Of a stretch of 64,000 bases of DNA, positions 33,245 through 41,809 are shown piece by piece. The notes beneath the pieces are model-generated. The model was not told the origin of the DNA, made no database searches, and saw only the letters and a program-made list of their open reading frames with translations. The stretch comes from an uncultured Bacteroidota bacterium (GTDB taxonomy: Bacteria > Bacteroidota > Bacteroidia > Flavobacteriales > Flavobacteriaceae), in NCBI GenBank assembly GCA_902582405.1, contig CACHSA010000007.1, forward strand, positions 1-64,000. Reading direction: 5' to 3'. Position 1 is the first letter of the stretch. Every line of letters begins with the position of its first letter. A program made the translations under genes and the position numbers.

Positions 33245-34816
33245 ATGAAAAATAGAATATTTATAATTTTAATTTGTTTAATTGTCTCGTGTGCCAAAAA
33301 AGTACCGGTAATAGATTCGATAGAAAAAATAGAGTTTGTGCCCTACCCCAATAACGTTGAATCATACGAAAGTGCTCTTGAGATCAACTCTATTTTATCA
33401 ATTACTAATATTAGTGGACTGGAAATAACTAATATTATTAAAAAGGAGTGGGAAGAGTTTACAAAAAGTGATATTAAGATAATTGACAGAAGTAGTAAAA
33501 AAGGGATTTTAAATATAGAAATTGATGAAAAGTTTAATTCTGAAAACAATGAGGCCTATCTTCTAGATATAAATAGAAAATATATTTTAATTAAATCAAG
33601 TAATAGTGAGGGTGTTTACAGGGGTTGGCAAACTCTAAAACAATTAATTGAACTTAGAAAAAACAAAGAACATCCAAACTTTATTCCAACAGGAAAGATT
33701 TTAGATTATCCTGAATATAATTTTAGATCAACTATGCTTGATGTTTCTAGGCATTTTTTTAATGTTGATCATTTGAAAAGATTTATTGATTTGGTATCTG
33801 ACTATAAGATTAATTATTTACATCTTGGATTAACAAATGACCAAGGCTGGAGAATTGAGATTAAGTCTAGACCTAAACTAACCCTAATTGGAGGAAAAAC
33901 ACAAGTTGGAGGTAGTAAAGGAGGATACTACACACAAGAGGATTACAAGGATATAGTAAAATATGCTAGAAATAAATTTATAACCATTATTCCTGAAGTC
34001 AATATACCTGGGCACACAAATGCGGCTTTATCATCCTATGCAAAGCTGAATTGTGATGGGAAACTAAAAAAAGCATATACGGGAACTAATGTTGGTTTTA
34101 GTACTCTTTGTAACAATAGCTACACTTTTAAATTTATTGATGATGTTATAAAAGAGGTTTCCGGAATTACACCCGGAGAATATTTTCATATTGGAGGAGA
34201 TGAGTCTCATGTCACAAAACCTAGTGACTACCTAGAGTTTATTTCAAAAACGTCTCAGATTGTAAATAAATATGGTAAGAAAGTTATTGGCTGGGATGAT
34301 ATTGGTGTTGCTGATATAACTCCAAATACAATTTTACAATTATGGAACATAACACAAAAAGACAAAGTAGTTACAAACATTGAGGATTTAAAACACCAAG
34401 ATAAAGGCTTAAAAAATATTAGAGATGGTATGAAGAAAGGTGGTTATGTTTTGATCTCTCCAGCCTCTAAAATGTATTTGGATATTAAATACGACAGTCT
34501 AACCAAATTAGGTCTTAACTGGCCAGGATATATTAGCTTAAAGACTGCTTATGATTGGAAAATAGAGAAAGAATTTCCACAAATACCAAAAAATAAAATT
34601 ATAGGTATTGAAGCTCCACTATGGTCAGAAACAATATCAACTTCTGACGATATAGATTATCTCACTTTTCCAAGGCTACCTGCATACTCCGAAATTGGAT
34701 GGACAAATCCGAGTAAAAGGAAATGGAATGATTTTATTATAAGAATTGCTAGCCATAGATTTTTGTGGGAGGAAAGAAAAATAAACTACTACCCTTCTCC
34801 TTTGGTTGATTGGTAA
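33245..34816 (+). CDS. GH20 beta-N-acetylhexosaminidase (classical type)
   Basis: 523 residues from ATG 33245, which gives a lipoprotein signal (MKNRIFIILICLIVSC). The frame runs 37 codons further upstream inside the GH109 gene, without a signal. The catalytic domain is classical: FRSTMLDVSRHFFNV, LHLGLTNDQGWRIEI, VNIPGHTNAALSSY, HIGGDESH (Asp319, Glu320) and VIGWDDIG. Substitution TNDQ for the usual TDDQ is noted. It removes terminal beta-linked GlcNAc or GalNAc. It is unlike the two divergent GH20 copies in the same locus. Confidence 0.9.
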   Translation: MKNRIFIILICLIVSCAKKVPVIDSIEKIEFVPYPNNVESYESALEINSILSITNISGLEITNIIKKEWEEFTKSDIKIIDRSSKKGILNIEIDEKFNSENNEAYLLDINRKYILIKSSNSEGVYRGWQTLKQLIELRKNKEHPNFIPTGKILDYPEYNFRSTMLDVSRHFFNVDHLKRFIDLVSDYKINYLHLGLTNDQGWRIEIKSRPKLTLIGGKTQVGGSKGGYYTQEDYKDIVKYARNKFITIIPEVNIPGHTNAALSSYAKLNCDGKLKKAYTGTNVGFSTLCNNSYTFKFIDDVIKEVSGITPGEYFHIGGDESHVTKPSDYLEFISKTSQIVNKYGKKVIGWDDIGVADITPNTILQLWNITQKDKVVTNIEDLKHQDKGLKNIRDGMKKGGYVLISPASKMYLDIKYDSLTKLGLNWPGYISLKTAYDWKIEKEFPQIPKNKIIGIEAPLWSETISTSDDIDYLTFPRLPAYSEIGWTNPSKRKWNDFIIRIASHRFLWEERKINYYPSPLVDW

Positions 34817-34837
34817 TAAAAAAATTTAATACCTAAA

Positions 34838-36499
34838 ATGAAAAAAAGAGTATTTTTTCTTTACATTAAGATTCTATTTTTTTTTATTTTTTTAAGGTCG
34901 TGTGGAGAGAAAAATTTTAAACCACATTATTCAAAAAATCATATAGTTAACAAATACCTATTAAAAGAATATGTGGCAAAATTTAATAAATATGACAATG
35001 AATTATATAAACAGCACATTAATAATGAAAACGCCTATAATTTTTTATCAGAAAATATTCCAATCATTGAAATACCAGACAAAGTAATTGAGGAAAATTA
35101 CTACTTCAGATGGTGGACATATAGAAAACATATAAAATCTACACCCGATGGCTTCGTAATCACTGAATTTTTGCCAAAAGTATATTGGTCAAAAAAACAT
35201 AATACAATTAATTGTCCCGCCGCACACCATATTTATGAAGGAAGGTGGTTAAGAAATCCTAAATATATCTCAGATTATATAAATTTTTGGTTAAAAAATT
35301 CTGAAGATGGAATAAGGCAGTATAGTTTTTGGATAGCAGATGCAACCCTTGCGTTCAATAAAATTCACAGAAATGATTCACTGCTATTTAGTCAGTTAGG
35401 TCCTCTAATTAACAACTATAATCAGTGGGAAAAAAATAGGAAGGAAAATAATAAATCACTTTTTTGGCAATCGGACGAAAAAGATGGAATGGAGTATACT
35501 ATCAGTGGAAGGATTTTAAATGGAGGAGTTGAAAAATCAGCAGTTGATGCTATAAGACCTACTATTAATAGTTATATGTATGGTGACGCAAGAGCAATTT
35601 CAAAAATAGCACACTTAAAAAATGAAATAGAAATTGATAAAAAATTTGAAAAAAAAGCAAAAAAAATAAAAGAACAATTGCAAGGTCGTCTATGGAACGA
35701 AAAACTAAGTTTTTTTACTTTATTACCTAAGGATTATAACAAAACTACTAAACCTTTAAATGTTAGAGAATTAATTGGTTATGTGCCTTGGTATTTCAAC
35801 TTACCTGATGATGAACCTAAATATTCCTTGGCCTGGGAAAAATTAAAAGATACTCTTGGGTTTTCAGCACCCTATGGACTAACAGTTACTGAACGTTCAC
35901 ATCCTTATTTTAAAATAAGTTACGACGGACATGAATGCCAATGGAACGGACCTACTTGGCCTTTTGCTACTACTCAGACATTAAAGGCTCTTGCAAACTA
36001 TTTAAACAATTATTCTAAAAATTACAGTATTTCAAAAGATGACTATTATTCTCTTTTGTTACAATATGCTGAAAGTCACAAAATAACAAACGAAATAGGA
36101 GAGAAACAAAATTGGATAGATGAAAATTTAAATCCTTTTACAGGAGACTGGATTTCTAGAACCAGACTAAAAAAATGGGAAAACGGGTCTTGGTCAAAAG
36201 ATAAAGGAGGTGTTGAAAGAGGAAAGGATTATAACCATTCAAGTTTTTGTGACTTAGTTCTAAATGATCTTTTGGGAATCAAAACCAAATTAAATAGCAT
36301 GATAGAAATTAATCCTTTAATACCAGATAATTGGGAATGGTTCGCTGTCAAAAACATCAACTATCAAGGCAAAAAAATAGATATCGTATGGGATGAAAAT
36401 GGTGACAAATTTGGACTAGGAAAAGGCCTCACAATTTTCGTCGATGATGTAAAAAAAATCAATACAAATAAAAATAAGAATATTAAAGTTATTATTTAA
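34838..36499 (+). CDS. MGH1-like (alpha/alpha)6 glycoside hydrolase, lipoprotein
   Basis: 553 residues. Lipobox at FLRSC. EENYYFRWWTYRKHI, FWIADATLAFN, WQSDEKDGMEYTISG, IRPTINSYMYGDARAI, LIGYVPWYFNLP, ECQWNGPTWPFATTQTLKALANYL and DWISRTRLKKWENGSWSKDKGGVERGKDYNHSSFCDLVLNDLLGI match the MGH1-like (mannosylglycerate hydrolase/GH63-type) helical barrel domain. The predicted general acid lies in the DGMEYT region. Specificity is unknown. It closes the plus-strand glycosidase run. Confidence 0.78.
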   Translation: MKKRVFFLYIKILFFFIFLRSCGEKNFKPHYSKNHIVNKYLLKEYVAKFNKYDNELYKQHINNENAYNFLSENIPIIEIPDKVIEENYYFRWWTYRKHIKSTPDGFVITEFLPKVYWSKKHNTINCPAAHHIYEGRWLRNPKYISDYINFWLKNSEDGIRQYSFWIADATLAFNKIHRNDSLLFSQLGPLINNYNQWEKNRKENNKSLFWQSDEKDGMEYTISGRILNGGVEKSAVDAIRPTINSYMYGDARAISKIAHLKNEIEIDKKFEKKAKKIKEQLQGRLWNEKLSFFTLLPKDYNKTTKPLNVRELIGYVPWYFNLPDDEPKYSLAWEKLKDTLGFSAPYGLTVTERSHPYFKISYDGHECQWNGPTWPFATTQTLKALANYLNNYSKNYSISKDDYYSLLLQYAESHKITNEIGEKQNWIDENLNPFTGDWISRTRLKKWENGSWSKDKGGVERGKDYNHSSFCDLVLNDLLGIKTKLNSMIEINPLIPDNWEWFAVKNINYQGKKIDIVWDENGDKFGLGKGLTIFVDDVKKINTNKNKNIKVII

Positions 36500-36539
36500 T
36501 TTAATACACACAAATGTTTGTAAATTAGGACTTTAAAAA

Positions 36540-38468
36540 TTATATTTTAAAAAAAGATTTTCCATATTTAAATGCCTTGATACCAATTTTTTCTCCTATT
36601 ACTCTTCCTGGTAAATCATCAACTGGTGGATGAATACCACCCCAGATTCTAGACAAGCTACACTGATTACTTGCATCACGATAAGTTGCCCATTGAATTT
36701 TTATATCTCTAGTTGGACCTTCTTCAAAAACTAAAAATTTATTCTTCTTTGCTGTATATTCTCCGATCCCTCCAGGGAAATACTCGCTACCCGTTAGAAG
36801 AGTTAGGACCTCTGCTGCTGCCCTTGAGTAGGTTGAATGACCTGAAATGTATCCTGCAAAATTTGGTGTGACAAAAGTTGGTCTTTGGTAGGGCCACCAG
36901 TTTTCAGCAAGTATCCAACCTACTCCTGCGTTATCGGTTTCAGTATTTGAGATATAATCATGTCCTTTCCAGGCACGAAGCTTTATCTTACCAACGTTTT
37001 CTTTCCTTTTTCCAGCCAATCTATCTTTTTCATTTACAAGCTCAACATATCCTTTCTCAAGTTTAATTCCAAAAGGACTATAATTTATTAAGTTTGGATC
37101 TGATGATTGTCCATGATCCGACATCATCCTTATTGCACTTATAGGCCTTATATAGTCATAAAAACCCTTAATTCCCCATGCTGCTATAGCTGCATCGTGC
37201 ATCGCACCTCCTAAAATAAAATATGCTTTTATATCCCATTCTAAATTTGTTAATTTTTTCTTTCCCTCAAATTTTAAATCGAATTCATTGTGGTCGGAGA
37301 CATAATTTAAAATTGTAAACCAATGTCCGGGAGGTGTTTCAGAGTCAGGGCCATCAGCCCAAAATTCAGCAATAACTCTAGTATAATCACCTCTTGGGAC
37401 AAATTGTTTTTTATAGGGTTTGTTTGTAATTGGATTGATTTTATAGCCATTAGAAAAATCACCTCCATCATATCTATTATAGATCCCTTTTAAACTTTCT
37501 ACATTGTATTTAATATTAGAAAAATCTAAATTACCTATTCCTGCAGGAGAAATATCCCACAAAACATCATCATTTGGGTCTAAATGAGAACTCCAAATTG
37601 AAACATAACTGTGATTCCACCAGAATTCACTATTTATTTTGCAATCTGAATCTAAAAATTCAGGAGGGGGACCCGGATCATAATAAACAGGAAAATTAAA
37701 ATCATCTCTATTCATTGATTTTAAATCATTTTTATCTAGACTAAACGGCCATGTCTGACCCCATTCTGGCCCTAGGAAAGGTGGGACAGCGCCAGGAATT
37801 TCATTTCCCGATTGATCAATAAATTTTTCAAAAGCAAGAGGTTGCCATCTGTTTGGGTCATTAATTTCTTGTGATCCCGGATTTTTGAGTATTAACGGCT
37901 GGTTTACGGGTTCATAAAACAAATTTGTATAAAAGTATTTCTCATTTGAACCGTCCTTCCATCCATAATCGATTACTTGTTTTGCGATATAATTACCCAA
38001 CGCAGCAGAATTACCATCTTTATAATTAGTTGATTTGAAATTTGGATCATATCCAAGACTACAAAAAACGGAGTCGATTAAATCTTTGGTCTTTTTGAAT
38101 TTAGGTGATACTTCATATCTATGATAAAGATATCTGTAGGAGGCATAACTAATAGCTTCATGAAGGGCTTTTTCGTTTTCTTTATCATAAGATGTCTCTT
38201 CATATGGTATATAAACACCATTTTTATTTTGATTTAAAAAGTAGGGTTTTGATTTTTTGTTAAATATCGTCCATATATCATACGTCATTGCCGACATATG
38301 AAAAAGATTTCTAGCATGTACTGTGGGTCTTGCAAAATCGTTTCTAATGGATTCTAAAATGACTTCATTCCAAGTCCTAGCTATTGAATGATCTTGTGAA
38401 AAAAGGGATTTTAGTGCGATTAAAAACAAAAAAACCAATTGCAAGAAATATATTTTATTCAACTTCAT
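36540..38468 (-). CDS. Vanadium-dependent haloperoxidase-like protein
   Basis: 642 residues with signal peptide ending SLFSQ. FAGYISGHSTYSRAAAEVLTLLTG holds His544 in the SGH motif and SRIWGGIHPPVDDLPGR holds His613, the two His positions of the vanadate-binding/PAP2-like site; GPTRDIKIQWATYRDASNQ lies between. The N-terminal region (ARPTVHARNLFHMSAMTYDIWT) is typical of the bacterial vanadium-haloperoxidase superfamily. It may oxidise halides with hydrogen peroxide, or be a phosphatase relative. It is located downstream of a GH20 gene on the same strand. Confidence 0.85.
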   Translation of the reverse strand: MKLNKIYFLQLVFLFLIALKSLFSQDHSIARTWNEVILESIRNDFARPTVHARNLFHMSAMTYDIWTIFNKKSKPYFLNQNKNGVYIPYEETSYDKENEKALHEAISYASYRYLYHRYEVSPKFKKTKDLIDSVFCSLGYDPNFKSTNYKDGNSAALGNYIAKQVIDYGWKDGSNEKYFYTNLFYEPVNQPLILKNPGSQEINDPNRWQPLAFEKFIDQSGNEIPGAVPPFLGPEWGQTWPFSLDKNDLKSMNRDDFNFPVYYDPGPPPEFLDSDCKINSEFWWNHSYVSIWSSHLDPNDDVLWDISPAGIGNLDFSNIKYNVESLKGIYNRYDGGDFSNGYKINPITNKPYKKQFVPRGDYTRVIAEFWADGPDSETPPGHWFTILNYVSDHNEFDLKFEGKKKLTNLEWDIKAYFILGGAMHDAAIAAWGIKGFYDYIRPISAIRMMSDHGQSSDPNLINYSPFGIKLEKGYVELVNEKDRLAGKRKENVGKIKLRAWKGHDYISNTETDNAGVGWILAENWWPYQRPTFVTPNFAGYISGHSTYSRAAAEVLTLLTGSEYFPGGIGEYTAKKNKFLVFEEGPTRDIKIQWATYRDASNQCSLSRIWGGIHPPVDDLPGRVIGEKIGIKAFKYGKSFFKI

Positions 38469-38495
38469 AAATCAAACTACAAAAAAAATATTTAA

Positions 38496-40136
38496 CTAAT
38501 CTAAAACTTCCCTAATTGGATTGCCCTTAGCATCACCAATTATATTAAATCCAATAAGTAGTGAATCCTGTGACTTATCATTAATAATTTCAGATAAAAC
38601 AATATCTGTTTTGTTGACTTTTTCAAAGAAAACATCAAATTCAACTTTTCTATCAACATTCCAAATTCTCTCGACAAAGGAAGGCAACCTCTTTCTGAGA
38701 CTTGGAACCTCGCTTTCATCTGTTTGCTCCCATGAACACATCTGAGCGCCAATTACGTTTTTATTTCTATCTAATTGAATTGGCTTTTTGTATGCAGGTG
38801 ATTTGTAGTACCAAGTTTCCCATCTCCACATATTCCATTCATAAATTCGCTCTGGCCCCCATTTCAAGGGTAAGACGTTAGGATCAGGGTTTCCACTTCG
38901 AACAACATATAATGGCTTCCATGATGTATTAACTAATTTGTAACCATCTTCTACTAAATGATTGGGTAAGTTGTATAATGATTCAAACTCAAATACAGTT
39001 ATGTCTCTAGGAATCTCAATTTTACCATATCTTGAAAACCCCTCCCAAACAAACATTTGCTTTCCTTTACTCTTAAAAAAATCATTCATTCTAACAATAA
39101 AGTATCTGTAAAGTTCGTGCACATCATTTCCTAAATTATTTTTTTTCATGAATTTTTTTACATCTGGGTCGCCAACAATAAGTTTTAGATTTGCCTCATC
39201 AGCCCCAAGATGAAAATATGGAGAGGTGTGAAAAATATCCATAACCTCAACAAACAACTTTTCAAGGGAGGTGTATACTTCTTCTTTACCCATGTTTAGG
39301 ACATTAACAAAATCTACTCTGCCACCAAATAAGTCTTCACCTCCACTTTCTGCGTCCGATATTGAAAAAATTTCGGGATATTTTTTCACAAACTGCATAG
39401 AGTGACCAGGTACATCTATTTCAGGAACAATCACAACACCTCTTTGGTAGGCGTAATCAACAAAGGATAAAAGTTCTTCCTTAGTGTAGTGTTTATCCTT
39501 TGTTTGAAGTTTTGGAAAGTTTTCTGAAGGAAAGGTAAACAACTGATCATCGGTAAGGTGAAATTGCAAATAATTTAATTTATAAAACGATGCAAGGTCA
39601 ATTAATTTATAGATTGTTTCAACCTTGTGCCACTTCCTGGCTAAATCTATAAGAAGCCCTCTGTAGCTAGCATCAGGGCTGTCTTTAATATTTATAATTG
39701 GTAAACTTATTCTTCCATTATAATTTTCTGATAATTGCAAGAGCGTAGATCTAGCCATTTTTATAGCATTTAGTGAACCCCCTTTAATTATAATTTTGTT
39801 ATTAATCTTGATTTCATAGTCATCCTCGTCAAGTTCATTGTCAATTTCTAGAGATAAGTCAGATCTATTCTTATTTGTAATAAGATCGAATGAATTAGAA
39901 AAGCTAAGTTTTTTAAAATCCTTTGAAATTAAATCAAATAAATTTTTCGTTTCATCGGAATCAATAAATACTTTAATTTTTTTCGGAGGCAAAATGTATA
40001 TATTTGATTCTACTACCTCAACTTTCTTTGGTAAAGGAACTACATTAATATTAATTTCTCTATCAACATATTTCACTTTTTTTGAACATGAGAGTATGAT
40101 TAGAGATAAGATAAAAATTCTTGTTATATGAATCAT
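38496..40136 (-). CDS. GH20 family protein, divergent type (copy 2)
   Basis: 546 residues. Lipoprotein signal MIHITRIFILSLIILSC. SYRGLLIDLARKWHKVETIYKLIDLASFYKLNYLQFHLTDDQLFTFPSE, EIDVPGHSMQF and HLGADEANLKL (Asp313, Glu314) give a GH20 barrel, with the same HxGADE, RxWH and DDQxF variants as the copy at 25258. WEQTDESEVPSLRKRLPSFVERIW near the end is also shared. Predicted outer-membrane or periplasmic hexosaminidase-type enzyme with uncertain substrate. Its start overlaps the stop of the FG-GAP protein gene by 4 nt, so the minus-strand genes form an operon. Confidence 0.87.
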   Translation of the reverse strand: MIHITRIFILSLIILSCSKKVKYVDREININVVPLPKKVEVVESNIYILPPKKIKVFIDSDETKNLFDLISKDFKKLSFSNSFDLITNKNRSDLSLEIDNELDEDDYEIKINNKIIIKGGSLNAIKMARSTLLQLSENYNGRISLPIINIKDSPDASYRGLLIDLARKWHKVETIYKLIDLASFYKLNYLQFHLTDDQLFTFPSENFPKLQTKDKHYTKEELLSFVDYAYQRGVVIVPEIDVPGHSMQFVKKYPEIFSISDAESGGEDLFGGRVDFVNVLNMGKEEVYTSLEKLFVEVMDIFHTSPYFHLGADEANLKLIVGDPDVKKFMKKNNLGNDVHELYRYFIVRMNDFFKSKGKQMFVWEGFSRYGKIEIPRDITVFEFESLYNLPNHLVEDGYKLVNTSWKPLYVVRSGNPDPNVLPLKWGPERIYEWNMWRWETWYYKSPAYKKPIQLDRNKNVIGAQMCSWEQTDESEVPSLRKRLPSFVERIWNVDRKVEFDVFFEKVNKTDIVLSEIINDKSQDSLLIGFNIIGDAKGNPIREVLD

Positions 40137-41809
40137 GATGCAAAATTAAAAAAATTAACTACCCAATCTATAAATGACTCTTCTTTACTTTCAATTTCAT
40201 CAATATTAATGTGCTCATTAATTGGTATTTCAGTAAGTATTTGTTTTTTTCCACCAGGCCAAGTAACAACTAAAGAGTCAATTTTATTCAAATCCCCAAG
40301 ACCAAAGTGCAAAATAGAGGTGTTTTGAGAAATATGACTCGAACCTCCATCAACTTCTCTCATTAGATTACTACCAGCACTTACAATCTTTACTCTTGCT
40401 CCAAGACCTCTACTGGTCGACTCATTTCCATTTAAACTCACTTTTAGCCAATTATTATCATTTTTTGTATCATTTCTAAATAATTTGGATTTAACTCTCT
40501 CTTTCGAGTTATAATCCTTCCAAAGTGGTGTTTGCTTAACTACAAACAAATCTAAGTCACCATCATTATCAAAATCAAACTTAACAGTCCCTCTACTTAT
40601 GCCATAGTCAATAATTCCAGAATTTTCATTTACCTTAAATACCCTTCCCATGTTTTCGTACAAAAAATCTTTCAAATACATGGTTGGAGGATTTATTCCA
40701 CCTATAGAATTAAACAAATCAAGATCTAGATCATTGTCGTAATCTAAAAATACTGGACTCCAACTAATTACAGCTGTTGATGGGCCTGCCTTTGATGCAA
40801 TTATATCTATACCTACACCTAATTCGTTTGAAAGATCCAGAAAACCTTCTGTATTTCCTCTATTTACAAGTAATGGGCCTGAGAAGATATTCGTTACTTG
40901 ATAATCCATCCATCCGTCATTATTATAGTCTCCAACAGCGGTACCCATAGCATGAACCGCAGAATCAGCGTTCATTTCTTTGCTTTTATTGGTAAACTTT
41001 AATCTTGGATATTCATTTATTAAGAGCTGATTTGAAACTTTTTGTTCCCCGAAATCATTAATTAGATACAGATCCAAATCACCGTCATTGTCAACGTCAG
41101 AAAATACTCCACCGAAACCATATCCTGGCTCACATCCATCCAACAAATATGATACGTTTTTAAAATATTTACCTTCAATATTCAAATACATTTCATCACT
41201 TCCAGGTTTGTAATCATCACTAATTGTGAATCCATTTAAAACTCCTAGATTACCAACAAAATCTTTGAAGTAGTTTCCAATAAACAGATCAGGATAGCCG
41301 TCAGAATTGATATCACCGAAGGTAGCACCAGTAGAAAAGTTTTTAATTTCTAGTTTGAATTGTTCAGTTGCTCTACTGAAAGTTCCATCTCCATTGTTCA
41401 AGAAAAGTAAGTTTTTAGCTAGTTTTTTATATTTTGAATTGCTTATTTTCTCTGCTATGGTAGTTACAAATAAATCAATATGACCATCTTTATTAACGTC
41501 AGCGGTTGTAGCACCTGCAGTAATAATATCACTTGTAACAAGTCCTGCACTGATTGTTACATCTGAAAAAGTCGAATCTCCATTGTTTTTATACAAAACT
41601 CCAGATTTTTTTCCGCCAGCCAAATATAAATCCTCGAAACCGTCATTATCAAAATCGAAAACAGCTACTCCGCCTCCAAAACCGCCACTTTCAAAAATAT
41701 TATAAATATGATCAATCCCTGATTCTTTGGTAATATCTGTGAAAATATTTTGACTATAAAAAGTCAAATGCTGAAGGATTAAAAGCGAAAAAAGAGGGAG
41801 TCTAAACAT
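40133..41809 (-). CDS. FG-GAP/VCBS-repeat and ASPIC/UnbV domain protein (CRTAC1 family), copy 1
   Basis: 558 residues, signal peptide ending TFYSQ. At least seven FG-GAP/VCBS-like calcium-loop motifs such as DFDNDGFEDLYLA, DVNKDGHIDLFVT, DINSDGYPDLFIG, DVDNDGDLDLYLI and DFDNDGDLDLFVV form a beta propeller. The C-terminal GLGARVKIVSAGSNLMREVDGGSSHISQNTSILHFGLGDLNKIDSLVVTWPGGK is the ASPIC/UnbV domain. Such proteins are exported and often co-encoded with SusCD and carbohydrate-active enzymes; a binding or surface role is inferred. It is a close paralogue of the next gene. Confidence 0.88.
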   Translation of the reverse strand: MFRLPLFSLLILQHLTFYSQNIFTDITKESGIDHIYNIFESGGFGGGVAVFDFDNDGFEDLYLAGGKKSGVLYKNNGDSTFSDVTISAGLVTSDIITAGATTADVNKDGHIDLFVTTIAEKISNSKYKKLAKNLLFLNNGDGTFSRATEQFKLEIKNFSTGATFGDINSDGYPDLFIGNYFKDFVGNLGVLNGFTISDDYKPGSDEMYLNIEGKYFKNVSYLLDGCEPGYGFGGVFSDVDNDGDLDLYLINDFGEQKVSNQLLINEYPRLKFTNKSKEMNADSAVHAMGTAVGDYNNDGWMDYQVTNIFSGPLLVNRGNTEGFLDLSNELGVGIDIIASKAGPSTAVISWSPVFLDYDNDLDLDLFNSIGGINPPTMYLKDFLYENMGRVFKVNENSGIIDYGISRGTVKFDFDNDGDLDLFVVKQTPLWKDYNSKERVKSKLFRNDTKNDNNWLKVSLNGNESTSRGLGARVKIVSAGSNLMREVDGGSSHISQNTSILHFGLGDLNKIDSLVVTWPGGKKQILTEIPINEHINIDEIESKEESFIDWVVNFFNFAS

